NCBI GenBank assembly: GCA_003255065.1
Contig: QAOA01005024.1
Span: 74,246-138,245 of the forward strand
Origin: Cercis canadensis
Taxonomy: Eukaryota > Streptophyta > Magnoliopsida > Fabales > Fabaceae
Length of the DNA: 64,000 nucleotides
Direction: 5' to 3'
Positions 35,061 through 46,675 of this stretch are shown here, piece by piece. A model generated the notes under the pieces. That model was given only the letters and a program-made list of their open reading frames with translations. It was not told the origin of the DNA and made no database searches. Every line of letters starts with the position of its first letter. Positions within the stretch are counted from its first letter, which is position 1. The position numbers and the translations under genes are program-made.

Positions 35061-35692
35061 TCTAGAACCACCCACGTAACTCCATTCTTATCGACAAACT
35101 AACGGTTCATAACACACCACGTGTCTGCTCTCGATGCATTATTACCCCGACGATCCAACGGACCCAACACCTCCCTTCTCGCCCTCTGCAACACCGTTCA
35201 TTTCCCGGCGCTTCTCCTTTCCCGGCCTGTCCCCGAAATCCCAATTATGCCCCTCACCTTTCTCCCCAATCCCCTCGTATCCCCTCTCCCCAAACCCTAA
35301 TCCCCAAAATTCCCTTCTCCGGCGAACCACCATCTCCAAAACCCTCAAGTTTACGGATCCGACCCAAATCGGGGCGNTCTAGAACCGCCCACGTAACTCC
35401 ATTCTTATCGACAAACTAACGGTTCATAACACACCACGTGTCTGCTCTCGATGCATTATTACCCCGAGATCCAACGGACCCAACACCTCCCTTCTCGCCC
35501 TCTGCAACACCGTTCACTTCCCGGCGCTTCTCCTTTCCCGGCCTGTCCCCGAAATCCCAATTATGCCCCTCACCTTTCTCCCCAATCCCCTCGTATCCCC
35601 TCTCCCCAAACCCTAATCCCCAAAATTCCCTTCTCCGGCGAACCACCATCTCCAAAACCCTCAATTTTACGGATCCGACCCAAATCGGGGCG
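35061..35692. other. Assembly junction: single N at 35377 duplicates the NF-YB 5' region
   Basis: 35061-35376 and 35378-35692 are about 316-bp copies (TCTAGAACC ... CAAATCGGGGCG) with a one-base indel and a few substitutions. The right copy is continuous with the NF-YB start codon. The left copy is probably the other haplotype or an unmerged contig end, so the real promoter is about 316 bp shorter than drawn. Confidence 0.85.
35435..35440. promoter_or_regulatory. G-box CACGTG upstream of NF-YB
   Basis: CACGTG lies in ACACCACGTGTCTG, about 280 bp before the ATG. It appears again at 35118-35123 in the duplicated copy. It is a candidate site for bZIP/bHLH factors; use is not shown. Confidence 0.5.
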
Positions 35693-35716
35693 TGATTCGG
35701 AGGAATCTTGGGACCT

Positions 35717-36340
35717 ATGGCCGATTCGGATAACGAATCGGGTGGGCACACGAACAACAACGCCAACGAGCTATCAACGAAGGAGCAGGACCGGTTCTTG
35801 CCGATCGCGAACGTGAGCAGGATAATGAAGAAGGCGTTGCCGGCGAACGCGAAGATCTCGAAGGACGCGAAGGAGACGGTGCAGGAATGCGTATCTGAGT
35901 TCATAAGCTTCATCACCGGCGAGGCTTCGGATAAGTGCCAAAGGGAGAAGAGGAAGACGATCAACGGCGACGATTTGCTCTGGGCGATGACGACCTTGGG
36001 ATTCGAAGAGTACGTGGAGCCCTTGAAGATTTACCTTCAGAAGTATAGGGAGATGGAGGGGGAGAAGACCTCTATGGGGAGGCCGGGTGAGAAGGACGGT
36101 AGTTTCGGTGGTGGCTCGTCCGGCATCGGCGGTGGCGGCGTGGTGTCGGCGCCGGGGGGTGGAGGTGGAGTTGGAGGGTTTAATGGGGTTGGTGGAATGT
36201 ATGGTGGGATGTATAACCAAGGACACGTGTACGGTTCTGGTGGGTTTCATCATATGGGTATTGGTGGTGGTGATGGTGCTGAAAAATCTCATTCTGGTGG
36301 AAGCAGTGGTGGTGGAGCTTCTAATATGAGATATAGGTAG
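35717..36340 (+). CDS. NF-YB3: NF-YB subunit of CCAAT-binding NF-Y (NF-YB3-like)
   Basis: Single exon, 207 residues from the ATG at 35717 ([10 protein letters not shown], the family's usual start). The histone-fold core at about 22-115 holds [20 protein letters not shown], then [34 protein letters not shown] and [19 protein letters not shown], all near-invariant in LEC1-unrelated NF-YBs. The protein pairs with NF-YC in the cytosol and with NF-YA or CONSTANS in the nucleus to bind CCAAT boxes; NF-YB2/YB3 promote photoperiodic flowering in Arabidopsis. The C-terminal 90 residues are Gly-rich with Met/His ([13 protein letters not shown]). The coding region is far richer in GC than its surroundings. 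An upstream ATG at 35451 opens a frame overlapping the start. Confidence 0.95.
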   Translation: MADSDNESGGHTNNNANELSTKEQDRFLPIANVSRIMKKALPANAKISKDAKETVQECVSEFISFITGEASDKCQREKRKTINGDDLLWAMTTLGFEEYVEPLKIYLQKYREMEGEKTSMGRPGEKDGSFGGGSSGIGGGGVVSAPGGGGGVGGFNGVGGMYGGMYNQGHVYGSGGFHHMGIGGGDGAEKSHSGGSSGGGASNMRYR

Positions 36341-36344
36341 GTGT

Positions 36345-38360
36345 TTATGGTTGGATAACTAATAGAGAATCTAATCTACTATGTTCTATTATAATTGTGC
36401 AATTTGAATCCCTGATAAAAAGCTTAGAACAAATTGGGTGGGAGAAAAAAAAAGAAAAGATTGGATGTCTTGGGTGAGAGTTTAGGTGGATTTTGCACCA
36501 TTGATAGTGTAATATGAAATATAGAGATATAGCTTATGCTACTTACAATTGTAACCTAATGATAGAGAACTAGTTTGTGGGAGAAGAGACATGGAGTGGT
36601 TTGCATTGTACCAATTACCATATATAAGCAAATTCCTAACTCATAAAACATTTGTTTCTTTCCCCTATTTGATGATGTATTAATAGGCTGAGACACTTGT
36701 GTTAAATGGATCAAAGTTTGTATTTTTACATCTTTTTATCTACAATGGTAATAGCATGAACTTGTCAATTGCTTTTTGTGATGATGAATGATGTGTGCCT
36801 TTTAAGATAAGGGAAGTACATACATGCCTCCTTGGCTCAGTTATGTGTGTTTAAATCTTTGGGGAAAGGTTAGAGAGGATAAGATAACTGTTATTGGAAA
36901 TTCTTGTGTACTTCAAACTTACCATTTATAGTGTTTTTTGGTTTGTTGTGAAACTGAAAAGACAGTGCCTGATGTTGTTCTACTTGATTGGTTAGCATAC
37001 AATGAAGAAAGAAAGACAAGTTGGAATTCTGTGGTGGAATGGTGATCTAGGGGTTGATGTCACTTTAGGTTGAATTGAAGTCCATGTCTGAATGACTTAA
37101 TTCTAGAGAAACCACTTTTCAGAAACTCATTTGCTCAAGGCTAGACACACTTCCTTATCAAGTTATCATCCTAATTCTCTGCTTTTAGCTTTAGAAAATT
37201 ATTCCCAAGTCAATGTGTGTTTCAAGTATTAGATAGATAAGATTAAATTTTTTAACCTGCAATATAGGTGAAATAGAAATTTGGACTTTTGAGAGATTTT
37301 TAGTTGATTGTGCCAAATTTTAAATGCATCTCTATACTCACTTCTTCAAATTTCAACAGTTACCTGTCAAAGTTTTATTGATAATTTTTTATTGGAGGTT
37401 TCTTAGATATTTTGTTGTATGTCATACTATATAAGAATTGTCAATATGTAAATAATATGTGTACAAATTAATTATTTTTAAGTTTGTTTGAAAAAATAAA
37501 ATAAATTAATTTTATATCAAATAAAATATAAAAATTACATATATTTATCACGTCAGTGTAATATAGTATATACATGTAGTATCATAGAATTTTTATTTTT
37601 TATTTAAATATTTATTAAAGAAAAACTTCCGTAATGAATTTTTCAAATTAATAATTCAGTATTTAGACACGGTAACATGAAGGTTTAAAATAAGGGAACA
37701 GTTCATCTTCTAAAATGTAACTCGTATTTTCTTTTTCTATTTTTTAAATTGAAAAATATCAGAGATTTCAATTTATTAAATATAACCTACAATTTTAACA
37801 TATATATGTATTTGAAAGAATTATTCCAGGGTTCTTTGAAAAAGAATCATTTCTAGTAGCTTTCCTCAGAATTGGTGGTGCTATATTTATATTTTTTAAA
37901 AATTGCCTTTTGCTTAAGTTGGTTATTCTATGGTTTTTTAGTGGTAATTGTTAGTAAATATGCAAAGATTACTAATCAAGAGACGAAGGAAAGTGGTCAT
38001 TATGACCAAACACAATAAATGTCACTTTTGTTCCTAGAGACCAATGGTCATAATGTGGTCCTCTGTGATCAGAATTAGGGTGTTTACCTACAGTGACTGC
38101 TTGAATATGTCTTGATTAGTGGGCATCATGTGCTTACCAATCGACCTTAGGGGTGTAAGAAAGTGACATGAATCAACCAAACCGAGCTCAAACCGATAAG
38201 AATCGGTTTCAAATTTACTAAAACCGAATGGTTCGGTTTAGTTTTCAGTTCCAAAAAATTTTGAACCGAAAAAAACCGAACCTAACTGACTATATTATAT
38301 ATATAGTTTTTGTATATACATTTTATATTTGTCATGAGAATACTTAACATATTTGATTGT
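36345..38360. other. 3' flank of NF-YB and spacer
   Basis: Probable 3' UTR to about 36.7 kb, then AT-rich spacer with one MITE (37394-37590). Near 38150-38290 there is an AACCGAA-rich patch beginning TAGGGGTGTAAG, which recalls hAT element ends, but no partner end was found. Confidence 0.55.
37394..37590 (+). mobile_element. MITE family copy A (about 200 bp)
   Basis: It begins GGAGGTTTCTTAGATA, contains TGTGTACAAATTAATT, AAGTTTGTTTGAAAAA and ATCACGTCAGTGTAAT, and ends near GTAGTATCATAGAAT. The same element occurs at 54808-55009 (opposite strand) and 57922-58133. It is the most diverged of the three. Confidence 0.75.
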
Positions 38361-39816
38361 GGTAGAGATTTGTACTTAGCTTAATGAAATGAAATGAATG
38401 AGTGAGCTGATTTTGGTTTATATTCTATTCTGAATCGTTACTGCTTTCAATTGAGTCTAATTAAACTTTTTTTTTGGTTAAGTAGAGATTATGTTAAATA
38501 TGTACCAATGTGACATTATTTAAGCCTAACTAGCATGCTAGAAGCTTTACTCATACAGTCATACCCTAAATTTAAGTGATGGAGTGCTGCCAACTTGTGC
38601 CAAGGCTATGTTGCAAATATAATACAAATGTATTAGGGACAATATACTAAAATTGAGAGCTAAAGGTTGAAATTTGTATTGGTATGACTCCGAGCAATAA
38701 CTCAAGTAAGTATAAATAGTGATAAATTTTGTGAAGTATTTTAAATGTATTTTTTTTATTAATACTACGAGTATTCACATTTTATCTAATTGAGTCTAGG
38801 CTTAATCTTGTTCGAGTATTAGAATAATTATGATTTCTCCTCTCTCAACAATACTTTTATTGAATCTCGAATCCTTGACCACAACTAAAGGCACACGCTG
38901 ATATTTTTAATGTATTTATGGTGTGGGCTTAAAGCACAGTCATGTCACTTTTTTATTTTTCTTTTATGTTTTTATTGGAATTATTAGCTGTTTTTGTCTA
39001 GAAGCCTAAGTTTTAAGTTGTATCCTGTAAATTTCTTGTGTCCTTTATTTTTACACTTTCTCATTATTTCGTACTATTAACCTGTCTTGACCCTCTCTCT
39101 ACACACAGGCCACAGCAATGTAGTATCCACTATTCAGCACATGTGGTACCTACGAGTAGCCTGAATTAAGAACCCAAGCATCATCTTATGAAATATTTAA
39201 TACTTTAGAGAACATTTTAAGCAAGGTCTATGATGTCTAATGCACCTCAACTTAAATTCAAGCCACATAATAATAGTTCACACATTCTTTCACTTGCATA
39301 TGGCTTGGTGGAAAAATATAAAAATGACAAGATCACTATTTGCTATATTTGTAGATAATTTTTTTAAAACTTTCTATATTGCTAAAATTGGGTTATAGAA
39401 TATGTTGAGATTTCTAGGTTTGAAGTAATATTTTGAATTCTCATTATTGGTAATGTTTTTACATGACGATATGGTTGTTTAAACGTTAACTTTTTTTTAC
39501 TTAAATTTTTCATCATTAGATCGCATCTAGTGACTTATTTTTGGTACTCTTTTGATCTGTCATTTCAGCTTCTTCATTTTTGTTAAAATCCTACGCAGTA
39601 ATGTCTTCTGTAGAGTGATTTTTCCTTTCCTTTCTTAAGCTTTGGTTAATGATGTAATCGGAGAGAGATTATTATGTGAAAATCTCAATCTTCCAGTATT
39701 CTGATGCTTCATATAGTGATTTTGTTCACAATGTTTAGGAACTTGAATAGCTTCTAAGATTGGACCATTGATTGGCCTCATGGAGATGTTTTTGACTGAG
39801 AAAGCCCATACTCTAC

Positions 39817-39989
39817 CAGGCCCAATGGTTCCCAATGCTCTTGATCCAATATGAAATCAATATAGACAAAAAAAAAATTAAAGAGATAATAATACAAAGT
39901 AGNCAGGCCCAATGGTTCCAAATGCTCTTGATCCAATATGAAATCAATATAGACAAAAAAAAAATTAAAGAGATAATAATACAAAGTAG
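39817..39989. other. Assembly junction: single N at 39903 between direct repeats
   Basis: 39817-39902 and 39904-39989 are 86-bp copies (CAGGCCCAATGGTTC ... TACAAAGTAG) with one difference. The other duplication unit near 43255 has a single copy, which supports an assembly artefact. Confidence 0.85.
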
Positions 39990-40329
39990 TGTCCTTTATG
40001 TTTGTCTTTAATTAGAGATCAAGGTAGAGGAGAAAAGTTTTGGGAAATTTGATACGATCATATGATATTTGGGTCAAGTGTATATTAATATTATTTCTAG
40101 ATCTTTTATCTTTATTTTATATGGACATTTTTGGAAAAATAAAGTTACCCAATTTCTTTTTTATATATTTTTTACTATAACTTTACTTTAAATACAAAAT
40201 TTATAAGCTCTAAAAATAATTTCAATATCACTCAGTAAGCCGTTTGATATACCTACCACATTCTAATTTAAAAGTATATATATATATTATTCTAGAAAAA
40301 CATTTGAAGAAATTAAGAATTTATTTAGG

Positions 40330-40775
40330 CCAATGAACCTATTAATTACTAGATCACAAGAAATCACAAATTTTCAGAAAATGAAATCCTAAAAGTAGGA
40401 AAGAAATTTCTTTACATAGCTAAAAAAATTCAATAATTACATGTCTTGAGGACAAAGCTTACGAACCTATTAATTACATGTATTTTGGAGAAATGAAGCT
40501 ATAAATTACTATATCACAGAAAATCCCTAATTTTTAGAAAGAAAGAAAAATAGTAGGTAAAGAAATTTTCATGCAACAGGTAAAAAATATCAACTCCATG
40601 AATGCATGCTAAAAAATAGTAGGTATTAAATTACATGTATTTTGGATCAATGAAGCTATTAATTACTATATCACAGAAAATCCCTAACTTTTAGAAAGAA
40701 AGAAAAATAGTAGGTAAAGAAATTCTCATGCAATAGCTAAAAAATATCAACTCCGTGAATGCATGCTATAATTTG
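40330..40775. repeat. Minisatellite of about 155 bp, three units, upstream of a defensin-like gene
   Basis: Units near 40330, 40470 and 40626 share TTAATTACTAGATCACA-type cores, TTTTAGAAAGAAAGAAAAA and CAACTCC-TGAATGCATGC. The last two are the closest. The paralogous upstream region at 44.2-44.5 kb has two more diverged units. The block ends just before the TATA box. Confidence 0.75.
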
Positions 40776-40801
40776 TACACATGCCAATATTTTTCCTACC
40801 C

Positions 40802-40809
40802 TATATATA
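40802..40809 (+). promoter_or_regulatory. TATA box of the first defensin-like gene
   Basis: TATATATA in ACCCTATATATAACCC, about 85 bp before the ATG; conserved in position and flanks in the second copy. Confidence 0.65.
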
Positions 40810-40889
40810 ACCCAATTCTTCTTGAGCACCAGCATCCTATATCTCAATGCTCAAAGCATAGAGTAATCAATCAGAGGTTTTCTGTGGAT

Positions 40890-41383
40890 ATGGCAAAGCT
40901 TTCTTTGTCCCTTTCCTTCATGCTTCTCCTCCTTTTCTCAGGTCTGCTTTTGATCTTAAATTTCCATCTAATTTTTGTATAAGATTTCTTATTTTAGTTT
41001 TTCATGAGTGGTCCTTATATCTTTGGTATGGGACTAATATTCTCTCGGGTTTTGATATACTTTAACCACTAGTACTTTTAGCGGGTTTGAACTCTTAATA
41101 TTACTTTAAGATTTGCCTCACATAAAACTCGATCAGTTTGTTAACTGAGCCACACCTGATAGTTTCCTTTAAGATTTGTATTAGTCCTGGCTTAATTTGA
41201 TTTGTGATTGTTTGTGCAGTTGCATGGACTGAGAGTGAAGCAGGGAGATGCTCGGATGTGTTAGCTGTCTCATGCGATCGGTGCAAGTACAATTGCGTTC
41301 TTAAACACGACACTGTTAACTACGAATGTGCCTCTCGAGGCTGCGTTTGTCATTACCCCTGCGGTCTTCCTCATATGGTTTAG
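40890..41383 (+). CDS. Defensin-like secreted peptide, copy 1
   Basis: Exon 1, 40890-40941, encodes most of the signal peptide (MAKLSLSLSFMLLLLFS). Exon 2, 41220-41383, encodes the mature peptide, which starts soon after ESEA. The protein is about 71 residues. Eight cysteines are spaced C-x7-C-x2-C-x3-C-x10-C-x4-C-x-C-x3-C. The C-x3-C followed later by C-x-C is the CS-alpha-beta signature of plant defensin-like (DEFL) peptides, and a phase-1 intron in the signal peptide is the usual DEFL gene structure. Such peptides are secreted and act in defence or reproductive signalling; which applies here is unknown. It ends HYPCGLPHMV. The gene is intact. Confidence 0.8.
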
Positions 41384-42350
41384 TGATTTTGTAATCTTCT
41401 TGTAGCTCTTATATGAAAAGAGTGTTTTAGCACTTGATTCAATGCAATCGAATAAAAAGATGATAATTTCATGTTGAAAACTTGGATTACTTTATTCAAA
41501 CTTGAATCTCATGCTAAATCATTTGCCTCCTCCTTCACAAAGACACAGATATGCTTGCTATTTGTCCTCGTTTTTGCAAGAAAGACCCAGCATTAGAAAT
41601 TGCCAAAAACATTCACATTTTCCTTTCTTTTTGTCAAGCTTTCTCAGTAACCAAACAAAGCAATCCCCTTAAAATTTCCACCCATTTACCTGTTTCAGCA
41701 AGGGAACTCGTCGGGCCCCTCTGATTACACCCAGGTGTGCCATTCAACAGCCACGCAGACACCATGTTGGACACAACTTTTACCACGTGGACAAGTCGTT
41801 AGCCACATCATCACTAAACTGATAGTGTAATAACTGTAATTGACAACAGAAAATCAATTAAAAAAAATTGTAAATTTAAAGGACTTTGGTCGAACAAAAA
41901 AATTATAGGGACTTAGTTAAAAATTCAATCAAACTATAAGGATATGTAACATATTTTAACCTTAAAGTATAAAATGATAGAATTTTAGCCAGGGTGTAAA
42001 TGCTTTACTTTGCACTGCAAAAATACAAAATAGTAACTAAAACAGTAGCATGAAATTGTTACATAAATGTGAATGAAGGCAACATTTTTTTNATTTTTTT
42101 ATTTTTTTGATGGAAAAGGTAACAACTATTGTAGCTAAATCATGGTTATGCTAGTTGTATCTTCCTTATAATAATATTAATATACTTGCCAATTTTGCTA
42201 GCAAAGAATTGTAAAGAAAGCGATGGCCTCAGTGACGCAGAGAGGTCTTACAAGTGACAGATTCATGAGGCTGATAAATACAGCTGCATGTTGTGTGGCC
42301 TTAGATGAGCTTCGCCTTTGTTGTTCATTGCTATTGCCATGGGTGTATGT
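41384..42350. other. Spacer between the two duplication units
   Basis: 3' flank of the first defensin-like gene, then unique sequence. A single N at 42092 lies in a T-rich homopolymer. At 42196-42309 a short stretch (KNCKESDGLSDAERSYK ... YSCMLCGLR) has peptide-like character but is interrupted, so no gene is called. Confidence 0.5.
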
Positions 42351-43594
42351 TTGTACTTAGCTTAATGAAATGAATAAGTGAGCTGCTTTTGATTTATATT
42401 CTATTCTAAATCGTTGCTGCTTTCAATTGCGCTAATTAAACTTTTTTTTTGTTGGTTAAGTAGAGATTATGTTAAATATGTACCAATTAATGTGACATTA
42501 TTTTTTGGAACTTTAGCTGTAATTTTGAATTTGAACATAAAACTCACAAAAATTAAGAACGATCTCAGTATCACGCAAGTGATACGAGTAGCCTGGATTA
42601 AGAACCCAAGCATCATTAGATGAAATAGTTAATACTTCTAGGACATTTTAAGCAAGGTCTATGATGCCCAATGTACCACCACTTAAATTCAAGCCACATA
42701 ATAATAGTTCACACATCCTTTCACTTGCATATGGCTGGGTGGAAAAATATAAAAATGACAAGATCACTATTTGCTATAGTTGTAAGATAATTTGTTTTAC
42801 TTTCTAGATGGCTAAAATGGGGTTTATAGAATATGTTGAGATTTTTAATTTTGAAGTCTCATTATTGGTACTTTTTTTAACTTGACAACATGGATATTTA
42901 AACCTCTGACTTTTTATAAATTATCTAAATTTCACACCACTAAATCACACCTAACGACTTATTATTGATACGTACTCTTTTGATCTGTCATCTCTGCTTC
43001 ATCATTTTTGTTAAAATCCCTAGCAGTAATGTCTTATGTAGAATGATTTTTCCTTTTCTTTCTTAAGCTTGGTCAATGATATAATCGGAAAGAGATTATT
43101 ATGTGAAAATCTCTCAATCTTCCAGCCTTCTAATGCTTCACATTTGTATTTTGTTCACAATGTTCAGGAACTTGAATAGCTGCTAAGATTGGACCATTGA
43201 TGGGCCTCATGGAGATGTGTTTTTTAACTGAGAATGCCCATATTCTACATGTACCAGGCCAATGGTTCTTGGAATGCTTTTGATCCAATATGAAATCAAT
43301 AAAAACAAAAAAGTTAAAAAGATAATACTAAAAAATAGTGCCCTTTACCTTTGTCTTTAACTAGAGAAGGGAGAGGAAAAAAGCTCTCCGAGAAATTTTG
43401 ATACGATCACAAAATAGTTAGGTAATGTGTATATTAATATTGTTCCAAGATTTTTCATCTTTATTTTTTTTTTGGACATTTTTGGAAAAATAAATTTATC
43501 CTTTTTTTTTATACTTTTGGCTATAATTTTAAGATAACTTCAAAATCACTTGACCATAAGCATTTGATAAATCTACCACATTCTAGTTTAAAAT

Positions 43595-44143
43595 GGCTTA
43601 ATTGTAATTTTATTCTTCTATTTTAACAATTTGAACTTTTTAGTCCTATTTCTTTAAAAATAAATTATTGAGTCCTTCTATATTCATAAAATATATAATT
43701 TTGATCCTTTTGTCTTTAAGTCAAAATTCTTAGGTTTATTTTAAGATGTAAAATTTTATGATTCATAATCTCACCGTTCAAATTGAAAAGCTATATTTTG
43801 TGAACCTTCCAACTAAATTTTAACTTGATCTAACGGTGAATGAGTCTAGTTCTTCGGTTAGATAAAAAATTATGGTTTTGGTATTTTGGACTGAGTCCCA
43901 CCGTTAGACCGAGCTGAAATTGAGTGGGTAGGTTCACAAGACGTAGGTCTTCAATCTGAATAGTAGGATTATGAATCAGAGAACTTTACACCTTGAAATA
44001 AACCTAAGAATTTTGACTTAAAGACAAAATGACCAAAATTGTATATTTTATGAATATTAAGAAACTTAATAGTTCATTTTCAAAGAAGAGAGACCAAAAA
44101 TTTCAAGTTGTTAAAATAGAGAGACTAAAATTGCAATAAAGCC
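43595..44143. mobile_element. Foldback MITE, 549 bp, absent from the sister unit
   Basis: Nearly the whole element is one inverted repeat: it starts GGCTTAATTGTAATTTTA and ends TAAAATTGCAATAAAGCC, and the arms stay complementary for about 250 bp each (TTTGTCTTTAAGTCAAAATT on the left, its complement on the right). Flanks are TTTAAAAT at the left and TTTAAAAA at the right, a likely 8-9 bp target duplication. The paralogous site at about 40273 reads AATTTAAAAG with no insertion. No coding capacity; Mutator-like by target length. Confidence 0.85.
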
Positions 44144-44533
44144 TTTAAAAATATATCTGTATCATTCTAGAAAACATCTCAACAAAGAATTTATTTAGGT
44201 CAATGAACCTATAAATTATATACTTTTGGGCACATTTTCTTTTTATTTGGTACTTTTTGGGTACATTAACCTACTAATTACTAGATCACAGGAAATCACA
44301 AATCTTTAGAAAAAGAAATCTAAAAATAGGAAAGAAATTTCTTTACATGAGGACGAAGCTTACGAACCTATTAATTACATGTATTTGGGTAAATTAACCT
44401 ACTAATTACTAGATCAGAGGAAATCACGAACTTTTAGAAAGAAAGAATCAAGAAATTTTCTTACGATAGGTAAGAAATATCAATTGCATGATTGCATCCT
44501 ATAATTTGTACATGCCAATATTTTTTCTACCCC

Positions 44534-44541
44534 TATATATA
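44534..44541 (+). promoter_or_regulatory. TATA box of the second defensin-like gene
   Basis: TATATATA in CCCCTATATATATCCC, about 110 bp before the ATG, matching the first copy. Confidence 0.6.
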
Positions 44542-44643
44542 TCCCAATTCTTTTTGAGCACTAGTATCCTATATCTCAACACTCAAAATATAGAGTAATT
44601 AATCAAAGGTTTTAAACTACACATCAAGCTTGTTTCTGTGGAT

Positions 44644-44972
44644 ATGGCAAAGCTTTCTTTCTCCCTCTCCTTCTTGCTTCTCCTCCTTTTCTCAGGTTTG
44701 GTTTTGATCTTAAATTTCCATCTAATTCCTTTCACAAGATTTGTATCAGTCATTTTGTGTGCTTAGTTTGGTTAGTGATTGTTTGTGCAGTTGCATGGAG
44801 TGAGAGTGAAGCAGAAACTGGGCCAAAGGTTTGCAGGGATGTGATGAGCTCAACATGTGAGGCCGTAAGGTGCAAGAACGATTGCCTTCGAATACATAGG
44901 GGTGACTATGAATGTACCTCTCAAGGCTGCATTTGTCACTATCCCTGCGGTCTTCCTCCTCCTATGGATTAG
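44644..44972 (+). CDS. Defensin-like secreted peptide, copy 2
   Basis: Exon 1, 44644-44695, and exon 2, 44791-44972, join in the signal peptide and give about 77 residues. The signal peptide (MAKLSFSLSFLLLLLFS) and C terminus (CHYPCGLPPP) are almost the same as in copy 1, while the loops between cysteines differ strongly. Cysteine spacing is C-x7-C-x4-C-x3-C-x9-C-x4-C-x-C-x3-C, so loop 2 is two residues longer and loop 4 one shorter than in copy 1. The intron is only 95 bp against 278 bp in copy 1. Intact, with conserved promoter elements. Faster change in the mature loops than in signal peptide and UTR suggests diversifying selection. Confidence 0.8.
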
Positions 44973-45369
44973 TGATTTTGTAATCTTCTTGTACCTCTTA
45001 TCTGAAAATAGTGTTTTAGCACTCCATTCACTGCAATAAAATGACAAGATAATAATTACATGTTGGGTTACTTGATTTGCATCATTAAATGTATTTTTAA
45101 TGATTTAATTTTTAATGCATCTAATAAATTTGAAAAATAATGAGAATTAGATTCTGGATTTATCATTTTTCTGTGACTTTTTATAATGCACTTAGTCTAA
45201 TTAAAAAAGATTTATAATATACTGATGATACTTAATCAAATATGATAAATTCTATTACTTGAATTTTGATTGATGATTTATATTTTGAATTGATACTTGT
45301 TAATTGTTACTTATTTGTTAAGGATTAATTGTTGATATTTTTAATACTTAAGAAAATTTTAAATTTTTT

Positions 45370-45370
<1 letters not shown>

Positions 45371-45411
<41 letters not shown>
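45371..45411. repeat. (TA)n microsatellite
   Basis: About 20 TA units. Confidence 0.95.
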
Positions 45412-46436
45412 CATAGCGTACTTGTACCCTTATTTTTTTAAAAATGTTGTATCGACATTTCGTACCCATACTGAATATGAAACTTGTATCCGTACCTGTG
45501 CTACATAACAAAAAACAAAAGAGTGTGGGTATAAATTAATTTGTCTAGAAGGTGAAATATTGCCTTTTTAATAGGTAAAGTATAAAAGCTGAAAAGTGAA
45601 ATAACAAATCAAGCTCGATTAAAATTGACTTAAATTGGCCCACGGGACAAATGGATCAGCCCAAATTCATTTTCCTCTTTTTTGTTTCTTTCCTTTTTTT
45701 AAGGAAAAAAATAAAAAGTAAACATAAAAACCTTAAATTCAATATTATCTTACATTAATAATCAAATTAATCAATATTTAAATAATTTTTAACAATCTTT
45801 AAACTAGAATTTAGATATCTAATCTTAATATCATACTTATTGTTAATTACTTATTATAAAAATATAATTTTTCATTAAAAATCATTATATAATCACGCCT
45901 ATTTATATTATTTAATAATTTAACTTAATTAACCTAAAGAAAACAATTAAATTTCAAAAAACTAAAAAAGGGGCATAGTATCAGGCTAGCCCGCTGACCC
46001 ACCAACCTTACACAAGCCAGTGCCACCATTTTGCTAGCCTGATGTCAAAGTGGTTGACCCGAGCCGTTTGACAACCTAAGATTTTCATTCTAAGTCACAT
46101 TTTTGCGAATGTGATGCTTGGAAATACGATTCTTAGATGGCAATGATATGTGGGTTTGGCGGTCACCTCTTTTGATCATAAGAACTATTTATTGTCAATA
46201 GTTCTAATCCCGTCACGTTCTCCCCTCTCATTTTTTTAGCATATTGCGTTCCTTTGTAAAACAAAAACAAATACAAAACAATTCTTAGAAATGTATAGTT
46301 TTTTTGTTTGGTACACCATGGAAATATACATAAGAATTCCTTAGAATATATCACTATTAATTTGGTTATTAAACATTAAATTTTTCTAGAAATTTAGTAT
46401 AATTTTCAAAGATACTTTTAGCATAATTTATGTTGA

Positions 46437-46675
46437 AGAGAGAATCTAGAGAGAGAAAGAAAAGAAGTTTAGATATAGGAAAATCTAGCGAAGAAAAGAA
46501 TTTAGAGAGAGAGAGAGAGAGAGTTCTAGAGAGATAGAGAAAGAAAATTTTATAGAGGACGAAAACTAGAGAGAATAAGTAAAAGAAATTTATAGAGAGG
46601 GAAAGCTATTGATAAATTTAGGAAGAGAGGGAGAAATTTAGATAGAGGAAGGAAGTTAAGAAGAGAAAGATGTTG
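46437..46675. repeat. Purine-only-like tract with degenerate TAGAGAGA repeats
   Basis: About 240 bp in which the plus strand is nearly all A and G, punctuated by TTTA/TCTA. It is built from variants of GAAATTTAGAGAGAGA with irregular spacing of about 30-45 bp, and includes a pure GA run near 46509-46532. Confidence 0.8.

Larger units (their letters stand above)
38368..45060. repeat. Segmental duplication of about 3.1-2.7 kb (two units) with defensin-like genes
   Basis: Unit 1 is about 38368-41480 and unit 2 about 42351-45060, in direct orientation. Anchors: TTTGTACTTAGCTTAATGAA at 38368 and 42351; ACTTGAATAGCT near 39740 and 43170; the two-exon gene at 40890 and 44644. Unit 2 has an extra 549-bp foldback insertion, and the units differ in minisatellite copy number. 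Confidence 0.85.

Noticed and set aside
35142-35964. Minus-strand frames opposite the NF-YB leader and coding region
   Set aside because: They are shadows of a GC-rich plus-strand exon; no family features, and one crosses the artefactual duplication.
38146-38290. hAT transposon end
   Set aside because: GGGGTG-type start and AACCGAA repeats are suggestive, but no matching inverted end or 8-bp target duplication was found.
42196-42309. A third defensin-like gene in the spacer
   Set aside because: Only short cysteine-bearing stretches, interrupted, with no signal peptide and no alignment with the two real genes.
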